Position numbers and translations under genes: made by a program. Below, in pieces: positions 1-7,350 of a stretch of DNA of 15,223 bases. Origin of the DNA: an uncultured Gammaproteobacteria bacterium (GTDB taxonomy: Bacteria > Pseudomonadota > Gammaproteobacteria > PS1 > Pseudothioglobaceae); the NCBI GenBank assembly GCA_929200175.1, contig CAKMYR010000002.1, positions 22,265-37,487 on the forward strand, in the 5' to 3' direction. How positions within the stretch are numbered: position 1 is the stretch's first letter; each line of letters begins with the position of its first letter. The notes under the pieces are model-generated. The model did not search any database, was not told where the DNA came from, and saw nothing but the letters and a program-made list of their open reading frames with translations.

Positions 1-1195
1 TAACTTTATTTTTGGTGACTGTTTTGTATACTTGTTCTGATATAGCTTTTTTAACAAGTAAAAAATTAACTTTTATTTCTTTAGTTCTATTTATATTAGC
101 TTGCCTAGCACGTCTTTGTACATGCTTTGCTACGCTAAAATTCTGGCTATATATTATCAAATGTTCTATGTGTGATAAATCTATACCTTCAGCATAGCTT
201 GTTGATTGCAATAGTACTGCTTTTTTAAATACATTTTTAAGCTTATTAAATTCAGCTATATATTGGTACATAATAGCTACATTATCTGTGTCACCCCATT
301 TATCTAATATATAGTCAATTTTTTCTTTAATATTTAAGCAGATATGCTCATTATCAATTTTAATAGTACCACCTTCAATCATATGAAGAGCATATCTTAA
401 TTTCATAGTAGTGTCTGCTATTATTGTATAATCTTTACCATTTAATTCAAACTCTAATACATTGTTATCTAGTAATGTATTATAAGCATACTTAGTAATA
501 TCACTTAATTCTATATAATGCTTAACATCTTTTGGTTCTTGCTTAAAACCTAACTCTGCCCTAGTTTTAATAATAAACAAATGCTCTGTTTCTTTTTTTA
601 TTCTATCATTATCGACCTTTGTATAGTCAGTTAATGTAATACCGTTTATACGTTTAGAGTATTTCTCACCATTATCGTTTAAAATAGCATAATCGTTATA
701 CCATCTGTAGTAATTTGAATACTGTTTCCAAGGACTATACATACATAATGCAAATTGATTATATAGTAACTGCATACCTTGTGCATAAGGGGTAGCACTC
801 ATGTATATAATTGGTTTTGTATAACAAATTTCTTTAACTTTTTCCCATAATTTACTACGTTTTGGATAACAAGATATGTAATTATGTGCTTCATCTAATA
901 TTATAATATCATAATTAATTTTTGGTATTTTATGCACTGAATGATAATTAATTACATTATAATTCTTTGTTTTCCAAGGTGTTTGTCTTAAAGTCTCTAA
1001 CCAATCTTCAATTGGATTTTTTTTAGTAATTATTAATACATTATTAACTAACTTACTTTTTTCTGCTGTTAACATAGCAGTTATTGACTTACCTGTTCGT
1101 TCTTCCATAGCCAGATAAACAATACCATATTCTTTTATTACTGTAAAAGTTTCATCCGCTGTTTCTAACTGATATTTTCTCGGCGGCATTACCAT
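1..1195 (-). CDS. SF2 DEAD/DEAH (SNF2-like) DNA helicase, C-terminus cut off by window edge
   Basis: About 398 codons are open from the start to the left edge of the window, so the C-terminus is missing. Translating the minus strand shows the superfamily 2 motifs in order: a Walker A variant MEERTGKS near residue 31, motif II LDEAH, motif III MSATP, a motif V region STSYAEGIDLS, and motif VI QRRARQ near the edge. This is the layout of compact phage helicases used in replication, recombination or fork remodelling. The Walker A lacks the usual second glycine (EERTGKS rather than xxGTGKS). I chose the ATG at 1195 because a GGGAG site lies 9 bases upstream. An in-frame ATG at 1189 overlaps the previous stop as TAATG and is the alternative. 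The gene overlaps the end of the helix-turn-helix gene and is probably translationally coupled to it. The helicase call is secure; its exact role is inferred. Confidence 0.9.
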   Translation of the reverse strand, partial: MVMPPRKYQLETADETFTVIKEYGIVYLAMEERTGKSITAMLTAEKSKLVNNVLIITKKNPIEDWLETLRQTPWKTKNYNVINYHSVHKIPKINYDIIILDEAHNYISCYPKRSKLWEKVKEICYTKPIIYMSATPYAQGMQLLYNQFALCMYSPWKQYSNYYRWYNDYAILNDNGEKYSKRINGITLTDYTKVDNDRIKKETEHLFIIKTRAELGFKQEPKDVKHYIELSDITKYAYNTLLDNNVLEFELNGKDYTIIADTTMKLRYALHMIEGGTIKIDNEHICLNIKEKIDYILDKWGDTDNVAIMYQYIAEFNKLKNVFKKAVLLQSTSYAEGIDLSHIEHLIIYSQNFSVAKHVQRRARQANINRTKEIKVNFLLVKKAISEQVYKTVTKNKV

Positions 1196-1431
1196 TCTGA
1201 TGGTCTCCCTTGAGAATGGTATGTATCTGTTATTTCAATTCCAAACACAACTAGAAAATGTTCAGCAACTTTTTGTCCCATAACTCTACGACCTTTATGA
1301 TAATTACTGATTTGTATCGTCTGAACCTTTACCGTATCAGTTTTGCTAAGCTCAGCGGCTATAGAATAATAGCTGTTATAGCCATACTCTTTTATAACAT
1401 ATTCTATAGCTTCTTTACTTGTTAGTTTCAT
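1189..1431 (-). CDS. Small helix-turn-helix protein, 80 aa
   Basis: Residues about 5-65 are helical and look like a Cro/phage-repressor-type helix-turn-helix: a first helix (AIEYVIKEYG), a serine/alanine-rich second helix, then QISNYHKGRRVMGQKVAE, which resembles a recognition helix followed by the next helix. Small proteins of this type occur beside phage replication genes; I infer DNA binding, either as a regulator or as a replication accessory. It starts 14 bases after the nuclease stop. No Shine-Dalgarno sequence is visible upstream, so it is probably translated by coupling with the nuclease gene. Its stop overlaps the helicase start region. No specific target can be stated. Confidence 0.7.
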   Translation of the reverse strand: MKLTSKEAIEYVIKEYGYNSYYSIAAELSKTDTVKVQTIQISNYHKGRRVMGQKVAEHFLVVFGIEITDTYHSQGRPSEW

Positions 1432-1445
1432 ATTAACTTATTTTT

Positions 1446-2234
1446 TCATTTGATACCGTGTACAAAAGGACAGCTTGGTCTTAAATTACAATACCTATCG
1501 CTACATAAATAGTGTTTTGGATTACCTGGGAATAACATATCTGGGTCTACCCCAGCATGTAAAGCATCTAATCTGTCTAATAAATTGTTGACAATATATT
1601 TAGCTTGTCGTATATTAGTTTGTAAGCGGTCTATACCGCCAACAGTTTTAGTTTTAGCTAAAACAACTCCCTGTATTAGGGTATTCTTAATATTATAACC
1701 ATTATTTTCAGCTAAATAAGTGTATATACTTTGTTGTATTTGATGACTTTGTGGTACTATTTTTCTTTTACTAGTTTTAATATCAGCAATCGTGTCTCGG
1801 CTTATATAATCAATAGTGCCACTTATACCTTTAACCATACAATGGTTTATATCTACTGTTACACGAGTTTCAACATTGATTGGTATTTTAGTATATGGTA
1901 CTATATCTTCAATAAAAGCTTTAGTACCCTTTAGAATTGTTGCTCTGGCTATGTTATCATCAACATCCTCTTCATATTGAAGATTACCTAATTTAGCTTC
2001 TTCGTCATATGCTTCTATTGCAGCATCGTTTACCATAGACATATTTGGATTGCTTTTATCTTTTGTTTTAATTGCTTCTTTCCATAAAGCTTCAGCTCCA
2101 GCGTGGATACCAGTGCCTATTACTGCTCTAACATTAGGTATAGTGTTATGACCTAATATAAATACATTATACCACTGTCTAGGACAACTGACAAATGATG
2201 CTATGCTACTAGGTCTTATTATTATTTTTTTCAT
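1446..2234 (-). CDS. PD-(D/E)XK nuclease, Cas4/AddB-RecB-like, with putative Fe-S cysteines
   Basis: At 262 aa this has the length and motif order of the RecB/Cas4-type exonuclease family. His44 lies in GTGIHAGAEALW, Asp142 in GTIDY, and the Asp151-x-Lys153 pair in IADIKTSK, followed by a QxxxY-type motif (QQSIY, 167-171). One cysteine near the N-terminus (C17, in SCPRQWY) and three near the C-terminus (C244, C249, C255) match the four-cysteine iron-sulphur arrangement of AddB and Cas4 nucleases. Its place beside polymerase, nucleotide-metabolism and helicase genes suggests a role in recombination, DNA-end processing or host DNA breakdown, as for the DUF2800-like proteins of other phages. The ATG at 2234 has a good AAGGAGA site, and its first 26 bases overlap the preceding gene. 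No CRISPR array is present, so a CRISPR role is not supported. Confidence 0.88.
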   Translation of the reverse strand: MKKIIIRPSSIASFVSCPRQWYNVFILGHNTIPNVRAVIGTGIHAGAEALWKEAIKTKDKSNPNMSMVNDAAIEAYDEEAKLGNLQYEEDVDDNIARATILKGTKAFIEDIVPYTKIPINVETRVTVDINHCMVKGISGTIDYISRDTIADIKTSKRKIVPQSHQIQQSIYTYLAENNGYNIKNTLIQGVVLAKTKTVGGIDRLQTNIRQAKYIVNNLLDRLDALHAGVDPDMLFPGNPKHYLCSDRYCNLRPSCPFVHGIK

Positions 2235-2868
2235 TTATACTCTCCTTATTAGTTATAAAATATGTTACAAAAGCAGCATTTGTTAAAGCATGTGCTATAT
2301 GTAATAATCCACTGTCTTTGTCTAGCATTTCACCAGCTCTATGAGCCTCTAAATGCCTTAGTAGTGCTGCAATATATTTTTCAATGTCGCTACATTTTTT
2401 CCAATTATTTGGCTTATACTTTTTAGCTCCATATGTTAATACTTCAGCTAAAGCTTTGTTAACTTCTGGCGGTATTAAATCATACCTAATTTTATTATTA
2501 TCAAACTTTAAAAAATCGTCTATAATAACAACATTGTTTATTCCTACATTTTCTATAGCTAACATACAATCACGGCAAGGCTGATGAGTAACATACATAT
2601 CATATTTTGGATACTTGTTAAATTTAAATACATCTATGCCATAATTTTTTTTAGCATTTGTAATTGCGGCTATTTCAGCATGCATAACTTGACTTCTTGT
2701 TACACCATTTACTTCACAAGGCCCGCCATCTGTAGCATAATTGTGACCTTTGCCAATTATTTCACCAGTTTCTGCCAAAACTATTACAGCTCCTACTTTT
2801 CTTTTTGTAGCTTTGGATAAAGTTGCTTCATCAATACAAGTCTTTACTATTTTATCTAGTTTATTCAT
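2209..2868 (-). CDS. dCMP deaminase-like domain fused to a DUF5664-type (dATP/dGTP diphosphohydrolase-like) domain
   Basis: Residues 1-118 form a zinc cytidine/deoxycytidylate deaminase fold, with the catalytic HAE motif at 63-65 and the zinc-binding PCRDC at 97-101. Such enzymes convert dCMP to dUMP. Residues about 119-205 are a second, helical domain starting KFDNNKIRYDLIPPE and containing TYGAKKYKPNNW and LLRHLEAHRAGE, then LLHIAHALTNA. I recognise this as the DUF5664 family, annotated as dATP/dGTP diphosphohydrolase-like in many phages; that assignment is from memory of the family pattern. Two nucleotide-pool activities would thus sit in one 219-residue chain. The gene starts 4 bases inside the end of the MazG-like gene (ATGA overlap) and its own end overlaps the nuclease start. 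The deaminase call is strong and the second domain good; the substrates are inferred. Confidence 0.87.
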   Translation of the reverse strand: MNKLDKIVKTCIDEATLSKATKRKVGAVIVLAETGEIIGKGHNYATDGGPCEVNGVTRSQVMHAEIAAITNAKKNYGIDVFKFNKYPKYDMYVTHQPCRDCMLAIENVGINNVVIIDDFLKFDNNKIRYDLIPPEVNKALAEVLTYGAKKYKPNNWKKCSDIEKYIAALLRHLEAHRAGEMLDKDSGLLHIAHALTNAAFVTYFITNKESINEKNNNKT

Positions 2869-3437
2869 AATTCTCCTGTAATTAATTTATGTAACTCTTT
2901 ATGTGGCTCTACATAATTTGGGCCTTTTGTAACATTAGCTTTAATATCTGCAGACACTTTTTCTTTAGGTACAGATTTAGTTTCATTGCTATCACAGATA
3001 ATTTTTAATACGTCACTAAATTTGTCTAACATTCCTATATGAGTTAATTTTGTGTAACATACAACAAAAATAGAATATAAAGCTAATGCTATTAGCATCA
3101 TCACTAATTCTTTTTTCTGTCCGCTAATGTTATTAATATATAGCGCACTACCGAAGATATGTTTACTAATTGTTTCATTATCATCTTTTATAGTCATATA
3201 CCTAGTAAATAAGCTTGTTATATGATACTCATCTATATTAAGTTTCCATAGCATACCTATAAACACAAAAGTTATATCACCTACAGCATCTAATATTTCA
3301 ACTTCATTTCTAGCCATATTTAATTCATAAACTTCTTCAAATAATAATGACCTTGCAAGCTCAAAATTAAATTCTCTTTCATATCGTTCCATATTCCACG
3401 ATATGGCCCTTTTTATTTGTTTGTTTATATTTTCCAT
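2865..3437 (-). CDS. MazG-like all-alpha nucleoside triphosphate pyrophosphohydrolase
   Basis: The 190-residue protein carries the metal-binding pattern of the all-alpha NTP pyrophosphatase superfamily: EEVYE at 34-38, then EILDAVGDI with D50 and D54. It also has the later DSNETKS (149-155), which matches the rsNmsK-like substrate motif of MazG proteins. A basic tail with KGPNYVEP (171-178) resembles phage MazG/HisE-like proteins. Such enzymes hydrolyse (d)NTPs to (d)NMP and pyrophosphate. T4 gp56, a dCTPase/dUTPase placed in this superfamily, clears dCTP in a phage with modified cytosine; the neighbouring ThyA-family gene makes a similar role plausible here, but this is inference. No clear Shine-Dalgarno site precedes the ATG, which lies just after the ThyA-like stop, so it is probably translated by coupling. 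Confidence 0.8.
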   Translation of the reverse strand: MENINKQIKRAISWNMERYEREFNFELARSLLFEEVYELNMARNEVEILDAVGDITFVFIGMLWKLNIDEYHITSLFTRYMTIKDDNETISKHIFGSALYINNISGQKKELVMMLIALALYSIFVVCYTKLTHIGMLDKFSDVLKIICDSNETKSVPKEKVSADIKANVTKGPNYVEPHKELHKLITGEL

Positions 3438-3441
3438 AACA

Positions 3442-4257
3442 TTATTTTATTAATTCAAATTTGATTGATTTTTGTGGTCTGTATGATGATATTGTTAACA
3501 TATCCTTGTTAAAATTATGGACAGTAGCCGTTCTATCTATATAAGAGTTTATATATTTAAAATAGTGACCCTCAACTGATTTAATGTATTTAAATGCTTC
3601 ATTATAATGTTGCTCATATATATGAGTATCGCCTAACATAAAAGTTAGCTCTCCTGGTATCATACCTACTTGAGTAGCTATGACCATATTCCAAGCTGCG
3701 GCAAATATTATATCACTAGGCAATCCTATCATAGTATCAACAGACCTTTGATACCATATCATATCTAATATATTACCATCTCTTACATACCATTGATACA
3801 ATAAATGACAACAAGGTAGACTTAACTCTTCAAGTTTATCTGGTCGCCACCCACTTATTATCATTCTTCTATCATTTGGGTTTTTTCTAAGCTTGTGAAT
3901 TAATTCATCTAATTGATTAACACCATTAAAGTCTTTCCAAGCTCTTCCATAATCTATATTTAGTTTGCCATCTTTATCAGCCCAAGACTTCCAATAATTA
4001 CAACCGTGTTTTTCAAATTCCTGAACTGTTTGAGCACCGTGCAACATTGCAGCTAATTCACCAAATACACCTTCGTAATACATTTTACGGCCTTGTAATA
4101 TCGGAAAACCTTGGTTTTTTACATCTACTTTCAATATTTTGCCAAACAAAGATTTTGTAATGCCGTTGCGGCCTTTTCTTTCTTCTCCATTAACTAATAT
4201 ATCTTTAACTAAGTTTTTGTATCTATGCTCCCAATTTATTTCATCACTATCTACCAT
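3442..4257 (-). CDS. ThyA-family pyrimidine methyltransferase, possibly a dCMP (hydroxy)methylase
   Basis: The 271-residue protein is a clear thymidylate synthase homologue. The catalytic cysteine is C150 in LPCCHLLYQ. The phosphate-binding RR is at 130-131, the QRSVD motif at 170-174, GDTHIY at 209-214, and a conserved glutamate (E67) and tryptophan (W92) are in place. The decisive difference is GLPSDI at 178-183: thymidylate synthases have Asn (E. coli N177, in GLPFNI), and this protein has Asp182. T4 dCMP hydroxymethylase has Asp179 at that place, and Asn-to-Asp changes shift thymidylate synthase toward dCMP. The enzyme may therefore make 5-hydroxymethyl- or 5-methyl-dCMP rather than dTMP. 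The N-terminal RTGTGT-like loop is degenerate (RKGRNG) and the C-terminus ends FELIK instead of the usual PVAI-like tail. It has a good AGGAGA site and lies directly downstream of the polymerase gene. Family certain; substrate inferred. Confidence 0.92.
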   Translation of the reverse strand: MVDSDEINWEHRYKNLVKDILVNGEERKGRNGITKSLFGKILKVDVKNQGFPILQGRKMYYEGVFGELAAMLHGAQTVQEFEKHGCNYWKSWADKDGKLNIDYGRAWKDFNGVNQLDELIHKLRKNPNDRRMIISGWRPDKLEELSLPCCHLLYQWYVRDGNILDMIWYQRSVDTMIGLPSDIIFAAAWNMVIATQVGMIPGELTFMLGDTHIYEQHYNEAFKYIKSVEGHYFKYINSYIDRTATVHNFNKDMLTISSYRPQKSIKFELIK

Positions 4258-4266
4258 TATATTCTC

Positions 4267-5985
4267 CTATTGTTTATGGATATAAACAGTTATACCATCA
4301 TCATCAATATCACCCCAATTATAACCAACACTTACTTTAGTTGGCATTGGTAAATTCTTTATTTTGCAAGATTTACTCATATGAAACCAAGCTTCTTGCA
4401 TACTATTTGCAATTATGGTGCAAACTTTTTTATACAATTGCTCATTATTAGGCAATACAAATATATACGAGTCGTGAATAAAATTTCTTTGCCATAATCT
4501 CCATTCATAGCCAGCATCGTTAAAATAATCTTCCATAAAAATATTAGCTAACTTGGCTACTTCGGCTCCCATTCCTTGGACCTGGATATTTAACTGGTCA
4601 GTCATCATTTTAGCTGTATATCTTCTACCTAAAGGAGTTTGCCAAGGTGTTTTATTTCTCCAATCTTTTATGCCTTTTTGTTGCCATTCTTTAACAGCTG
4701 GCCATAAGTTTTTCCATCTTCTGCATATAACACTAGCTTCATCATAATTCAATAATACACCAGTACTTTTTAAAAGCACTTTCATAAAAACATTTACTCC
4801 GGCACCATATAATAAACCAAAATTACAAGTTTTGGCTATTTGCCTTTGTTTTTTAGTTAGTTTATTAGTGTTAAACAATCTTTCAGCTGTGTATGAGTGT
4901 ATATCTATACCAGTATTAAATAATGCTTTCATTTCTGTGTCACCTGTAATAGCACATATACATCTCAATTCTAACTGAGAAAAATCTGAGTATACCATTA
5001 CTTCATCACCATTTTCTTCAACTCCAAAGCATTCCTTTGTACTTCTAGGAAGTTGTTGTAAGTTCTGATTACTACAAGTACTTCTACCAGACCTAGCACT
5101 TGGACTAAACATACCATATATCTTTCCATCATCTGTGCTATATTTTTTCAAAAAACTATTTTCTTTAGTTAATTTTCTAGTTTGTCTAACAGCTACTGCT
5201 CTTTCGTTACCTTGAGCTGATAATTCTGCTAAGCCTTCATCATCAGATTTATCACTGTCTATATAAGCTCTTACTTGTTGATAGCTATTACAGTTAATTG
5301 GTAAAGCTATTTTATCTATTTCATTTTGATTATTTTCAAATCTTTTATTTACTCTAGCAATATTAACTGGTAGCCCATTTCTTTGAAACATTAGATTACT
5401 TTTTAATGTCATTATATCTAGCTTATAAGATTTATCGTCTTTTTGTTGCTTCACTACTTTCCATAGTGCATACATATAATATACATCAAAAGCAGCATAT
5501 AACTTCTGCTCTTCGCTAAGAACTGGATTATCCCAGTCTGACTTTTGTAAATCAGACTTATCACTATTTAATTTATGATAAGGATTATAACCAAGAGCAT
5601 ATGTTATACACTCATCAAGTTTAAATTTTTCTTTATTATAGAAAAATAATCTTGATAGATAAAAAGTATCTTCTATATTTCTTGGTCGCCAAGGTATTTT
5701 ACCTAAATTTTCTTGTATTGTAGATATATCATAAGTAGCTCTATGGCATACTACAATACATTTATTTAGCAAATTAGCTAGTCTATGTATATCTGGATAT
5801 TCTACCAGTATAGGCATCTCGAAGTCTTCTTGGTAAAACTGAGCTAATCTTATTTTACCATAAAGACCTATTGTTTCTAAATCTAACATTAATGGCTTAT
5901 CAAAAGCTATTAATTTTGACAAGTACTCATCAAAATTTTCATCTTGTATAAATTTATACTTAAAATCTGCTAATTCTTTAATCAT
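4267..5985 (-). CDS. Family A DNA polymerase with 3'-5' exonuclease domain
   Basis: This is the replicative polymerase, 572 residues. The N-terminal DEDDy exonuclease is intact: D35-x-E37 (Exo I, LDLETIG), D86 in HRATYD (Exo II) and Y163-x3-D167 in YAAFD (Exo III). The polymerase domain has motif A with D334 in YSDFSQLELR, motif B RQIAKTCNFGLLYG at 381-394, and motif C HD at 504-505. The residue that governs dideoxynucleotide discrimination (E. coli F762, T7 Y526) is Phe389. There is no 5'-3' exonuclease domain, as in T7-like and many siphophage polymerases. The protein is shorter than T7 gp5 and no clear thioredoxin-binding insertion is seen. An AGGAG site precedes the start, with a small hairpin further upstream. 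The ThyA-like gene follows after 9 bases, so the two are probably co-expressed. Confidence 0.96.
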   Translation of the reverse strand: MIKELADFKYKFIQDENFDEYLSKLIAFDKPLMLDLETIGLYGKIRLAQFYQEDFEMPILVEYPDIHRLANLLNKCIVVCHRATYDISTIQENLGKIPWRPRNIEDTFYLSRLFFYNKEKFKLDECITYALGYNPYHKLNSDKSDLQKSDWDNPVLSEEQKLYAAFDVYYMYALWKVVKQQKDDKSYKLDIMTLKSNLMFQRNGLPVNIARVNKRFENNQNEIDKIALPINCNSYQQVRAYIDSDKSDDEGLAELSAQGNERAVAVRQTRKLTKENSFLKKYSTDDGKIYGMFSPSARSGRSTCSNQNLQQLPRSTKECFGVEENGDEVMVYSDFSQLELRCICAITGDTEMKALFNTGIDIHSYTAERLFNTNKLTKKQRQIAKTCNFGLLYGAGVNVFMKVLLKSTGVLLNYDEASVICRRWKNLWPAVKEWQQKGIKDWRNKTPWQTPLGRRYTAKMMTDQLNIQVQGMGAEVAKLANIFMEDYFNDAGYEWRLWQRNFIHDSYIFVLPNNEQLYKKVCTIIANSMQEAWFHMSKSCKIKNLPMPTKVSVGYNWGDIDDDGITVYIHKQ

Positions 5986-6001
5986 AATTTCTCCTAGTTA
6001 G

Positions 6002-6026
6002 TGTAGCTATTTTAAGTCCAGCTACA
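6002..6026 (-). promoter_or_regulatory. Hairpin in the polymerase gene leader
   Basis: On the minus strand the 95-base gap before the polymerase gene holds TGTAGCT, an 11-base loop and AGCTACA, a perfect 7-base-pair stem just upstream of the AGGAG ribosome site. No U-run follows, so it is not a simple terminator. It could tune translation or be an RNA processing site; function unknown. The last 18 bases of this leader (taactaggagaaattatg) are identical to those of the HslV-like gene. Confidence 0.4.
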
Positions 6027-6080
6027 AGACTAATAATCTTAACTTACTTTATTGAGTGATTAATGAAGTAATATTATAGA

Positions 6081-6623
6081 TTAATTCTTTTGAATTTCTA
6101 TTTTGTTTATAGGTCCACCACAATATACATCTTGTGAGCATGCAATTTCTATGGCTTTTTTAACATCGTTACAAGCTTCCATAGCTCCTATGGCATATTG
6201 ATCACCAGAGCCTAAACATTTATAGTTACCCACATCAATTTTTTCAACAGCAATACCAGTTATGTTATATACTTCTTCATCAACTATTAATATTGCTGAA
6301 AAATCATAATCAATTTTTTTTCTGCTAGACCAGTCTAAGAAATCTGCAATAAATACTCTTATATTGTCTATAACACTTCTATCATAGTCTATAATAAAAT
6401 CGTGGTATATAAGATAATTTGTAAAACCGCTTATGAATGCTTTATTTCCTACATCAGCTATACGCACAGGCAAAACAATACTTGTACCATCTTTATTATT
6501 CTTTGTGCAACTAAATTCAGTTATTTTATTAGTATATGTTACATTATTACTATAAGAAGTTTCTTGCGAATCTGTGTATAATTCTATGCTATACTTTTTA
6601 TTAGCTACTATTATAATACTCAT
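6081..6623 (-). CDS. HslV/proteasome-beta-like N-terminal nucleophile hydrolase
   Basis: The C-terminal part matches HslV closely: CLGSGDQYAIGAMEA (136-150) corresponds to the HslV segment AIGSGGPYAQAAARA, and KKAIEIACSQDVYCGG (155-170) to its helix before ICIYTN. SAILIVDEEVYNITG matches the preceding strands. The N-terminus is MSIIIVANKKY. If Met is removed, Ser becomes residue 1 in the position of HslV Thr1, as in the serine-type CodW of Bacillus. Asp18 then falls exactly at HslV Asp17 and Lys33 near HslV Lys33. A segment about 25 residues longer than in HslV lies between the Lys and SGF. An active N-terminal-serine peptidase is therefore plausible, either alone or docking on a host HslU or ClpX-type unfoldase. 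No ATPase partner is encoded in the window. It lies between the single-strand-binding protein and polymerase genes. Fold fairly sure; activity inferred. Confidence 0.78.
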   Translation of the reverse strand: MSIIIVANKKYSIELYTDSQETSYSNNVTYTNKITEFSCTKNNKDGTSIVLPVRIADVGNKAFISGFTNYLIYHDFIIDYDRSVIDNIRVFIADFLDWSSRKKIDYDFSAILIVDEEVYNITGIAVEKIDVGNYKCLGSGDQYAIGAMEACNDVKKAIEIACSQDVYCGGPINKIEIQKN

Positions 6624-6647
6624 AATTTCTCCTAGTTATATTTAGTT

Positions 6648-6698
6648 GTAGGCTTCTCACCTACTTGAGCGATTGGAGACCAACCCTTACTATTCGCT
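6648..6698 (-). promoter_or_regulatory. Structured intergenic leader upstream of the HslV-like gene
   Basis: This gap looks richer in GC than its surroundings and can fold on the minus strand. One hairpin pairs GTAGG (6660-6664) with CCTAC (6648-6652) over a 7-base loop. A second structure pairs AGCGA (6694-6698) with TCGCT (6668-6672) and has an inner TTGG/CCAA stem (6673-6683). No U-run follows. It may be a processing site, a translation control element or an mRNA stabiliser; it does not look like a terminator. Confidence 0.4.
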
Positions 6699-6716
6699 TA
6701 TAGATTTACTTTAAAA

Positions 6717-7331
6717 TTAAAGTCTTGGTTTAGTAGCATTTTTTGGTTTCTCTTCTTTAGTAGGATTTTCAGGTTGGCCAGTAAACCCTGTATCTTTATC
6801 TTCAATACCAGTGAAACCATCTCCTTGCTCTTCAAAGCCAGCATCATCTACATATTCTTCAAACTTGGTTATCTGAACAGCATTTAGCCATAAACTAACA
6901 CCATCTTCTTTGCCATTTATGTAGTATCTCATACTACCGCTTATAGCTCCAATAGAGCCGTTGCCAATTTTAGCCTCACCTAAGTCTACTTTTTGTGCTT
7001 TAGAATTGTAAACAGTAATTCTTTTACTTTTACCATCTTGATAAGTAGTGCTTGTTTTAAAATTAAAACTATAGTATTTACCATCCTCATTAGCTGCGCC
7101 ATCTTCATCGCAAGATTTATAACCTAAAGACCTTTGTTTTTTATCTTTTTGATGGTCATTTTCATAAGCTGAGTTTATTTGCTCTAGTAAAGGCTTTGCT
7201 ATAGCTGCGTCTAATAGTACAGATGCCACATATTCTCTGCCATCTTCATTATAGTTTACTTTACCTACTCCTGATATATTCACCCACATTAATTTCCCAT
7301 TTGGGGTTGTTACTTTTATTAATTCTGCCAT
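6717..7331 (-). CDS. Single-stranded DNA-binding protein, gp2.5/DUF2815-like
   Basis: The 204-residue protein is a beta-rich OB-fold type with the phage pattern GEAKIGNGSIGAISG (118-132) followed by SLWLNAVQITKFEEYV (146-161). That pattern is characteristic of T7 gp2.5-like and DUF2815-like single-strand-binding proteins. It would coat single-stranded DNA at the fork and contact polymerase and helicase. The tail is acidic with a partial repeat, GDGFTGIEDKD and TGFTGQPEN (170-189). Unusually, it then ends in a lysine-rich stretch KEEKPKNATKPRL instead of the acidic-aromatic tip that mediates partner contacts in gp2.5. The ATG follows a strong AAGGAGA site. It is the first gene after the candidate promoter at 7385-7413, in line with a protein needed in large amounts. 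Confidence 0.85.
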   Translation of the reverse strand: MAELIKVTTPNGKLMWVNISGVGKVNYNEDGREYVASVLLDAAIAKPLLEQINSAYENDHQKDKKQRSLGYKSCDEDGAANEDGKYYSFNFKTSTTYQDGKSKRITVYNSKAQKVDLGEAKIGNGSIGAISGSMRYYINGKEDGVSLWLNAVQITKFEEYVDDAGFEEQGDGFTGIEDKDTGFTGQPENPTKEEKPKNATKPRL

Positions 7332-7350
7332 TTGGCTCTCCTTTTAAGTT

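Noticed and set aside
1731..1934. Open frame on the plus strand inside the nuclease gene
   Set aside because: It is antisense to a gene with clear catalytic motifs, has no ribosome site, and its Tyr/Phe/Ile-rich content is what AT-rich antisense DNA gives.
1446..2234. CRISPR-associated Cas4
   Set aside because: The nuclease is Cas4-like in motifs, but there are no repeats, Cas1 or Cas2; phage Cas4/RecB-like nucleases commonly act in recombination.
2209..2868. 2-aminoadenine (Z-genome) pathway
   Set aside because: DUF5664/MazZ-like domains occur in such phages, but no PurZ (adenylosuccinate-synthetase-like) or HD-type DatZ gene is in the window, and the ThyA-like change points to cytosine.
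6648..6698. tRNA or riboswitch in the GC-richer gap
   Set aside because: No cloverleaf, no TTCGA-type loop and too short for known riboswitches.
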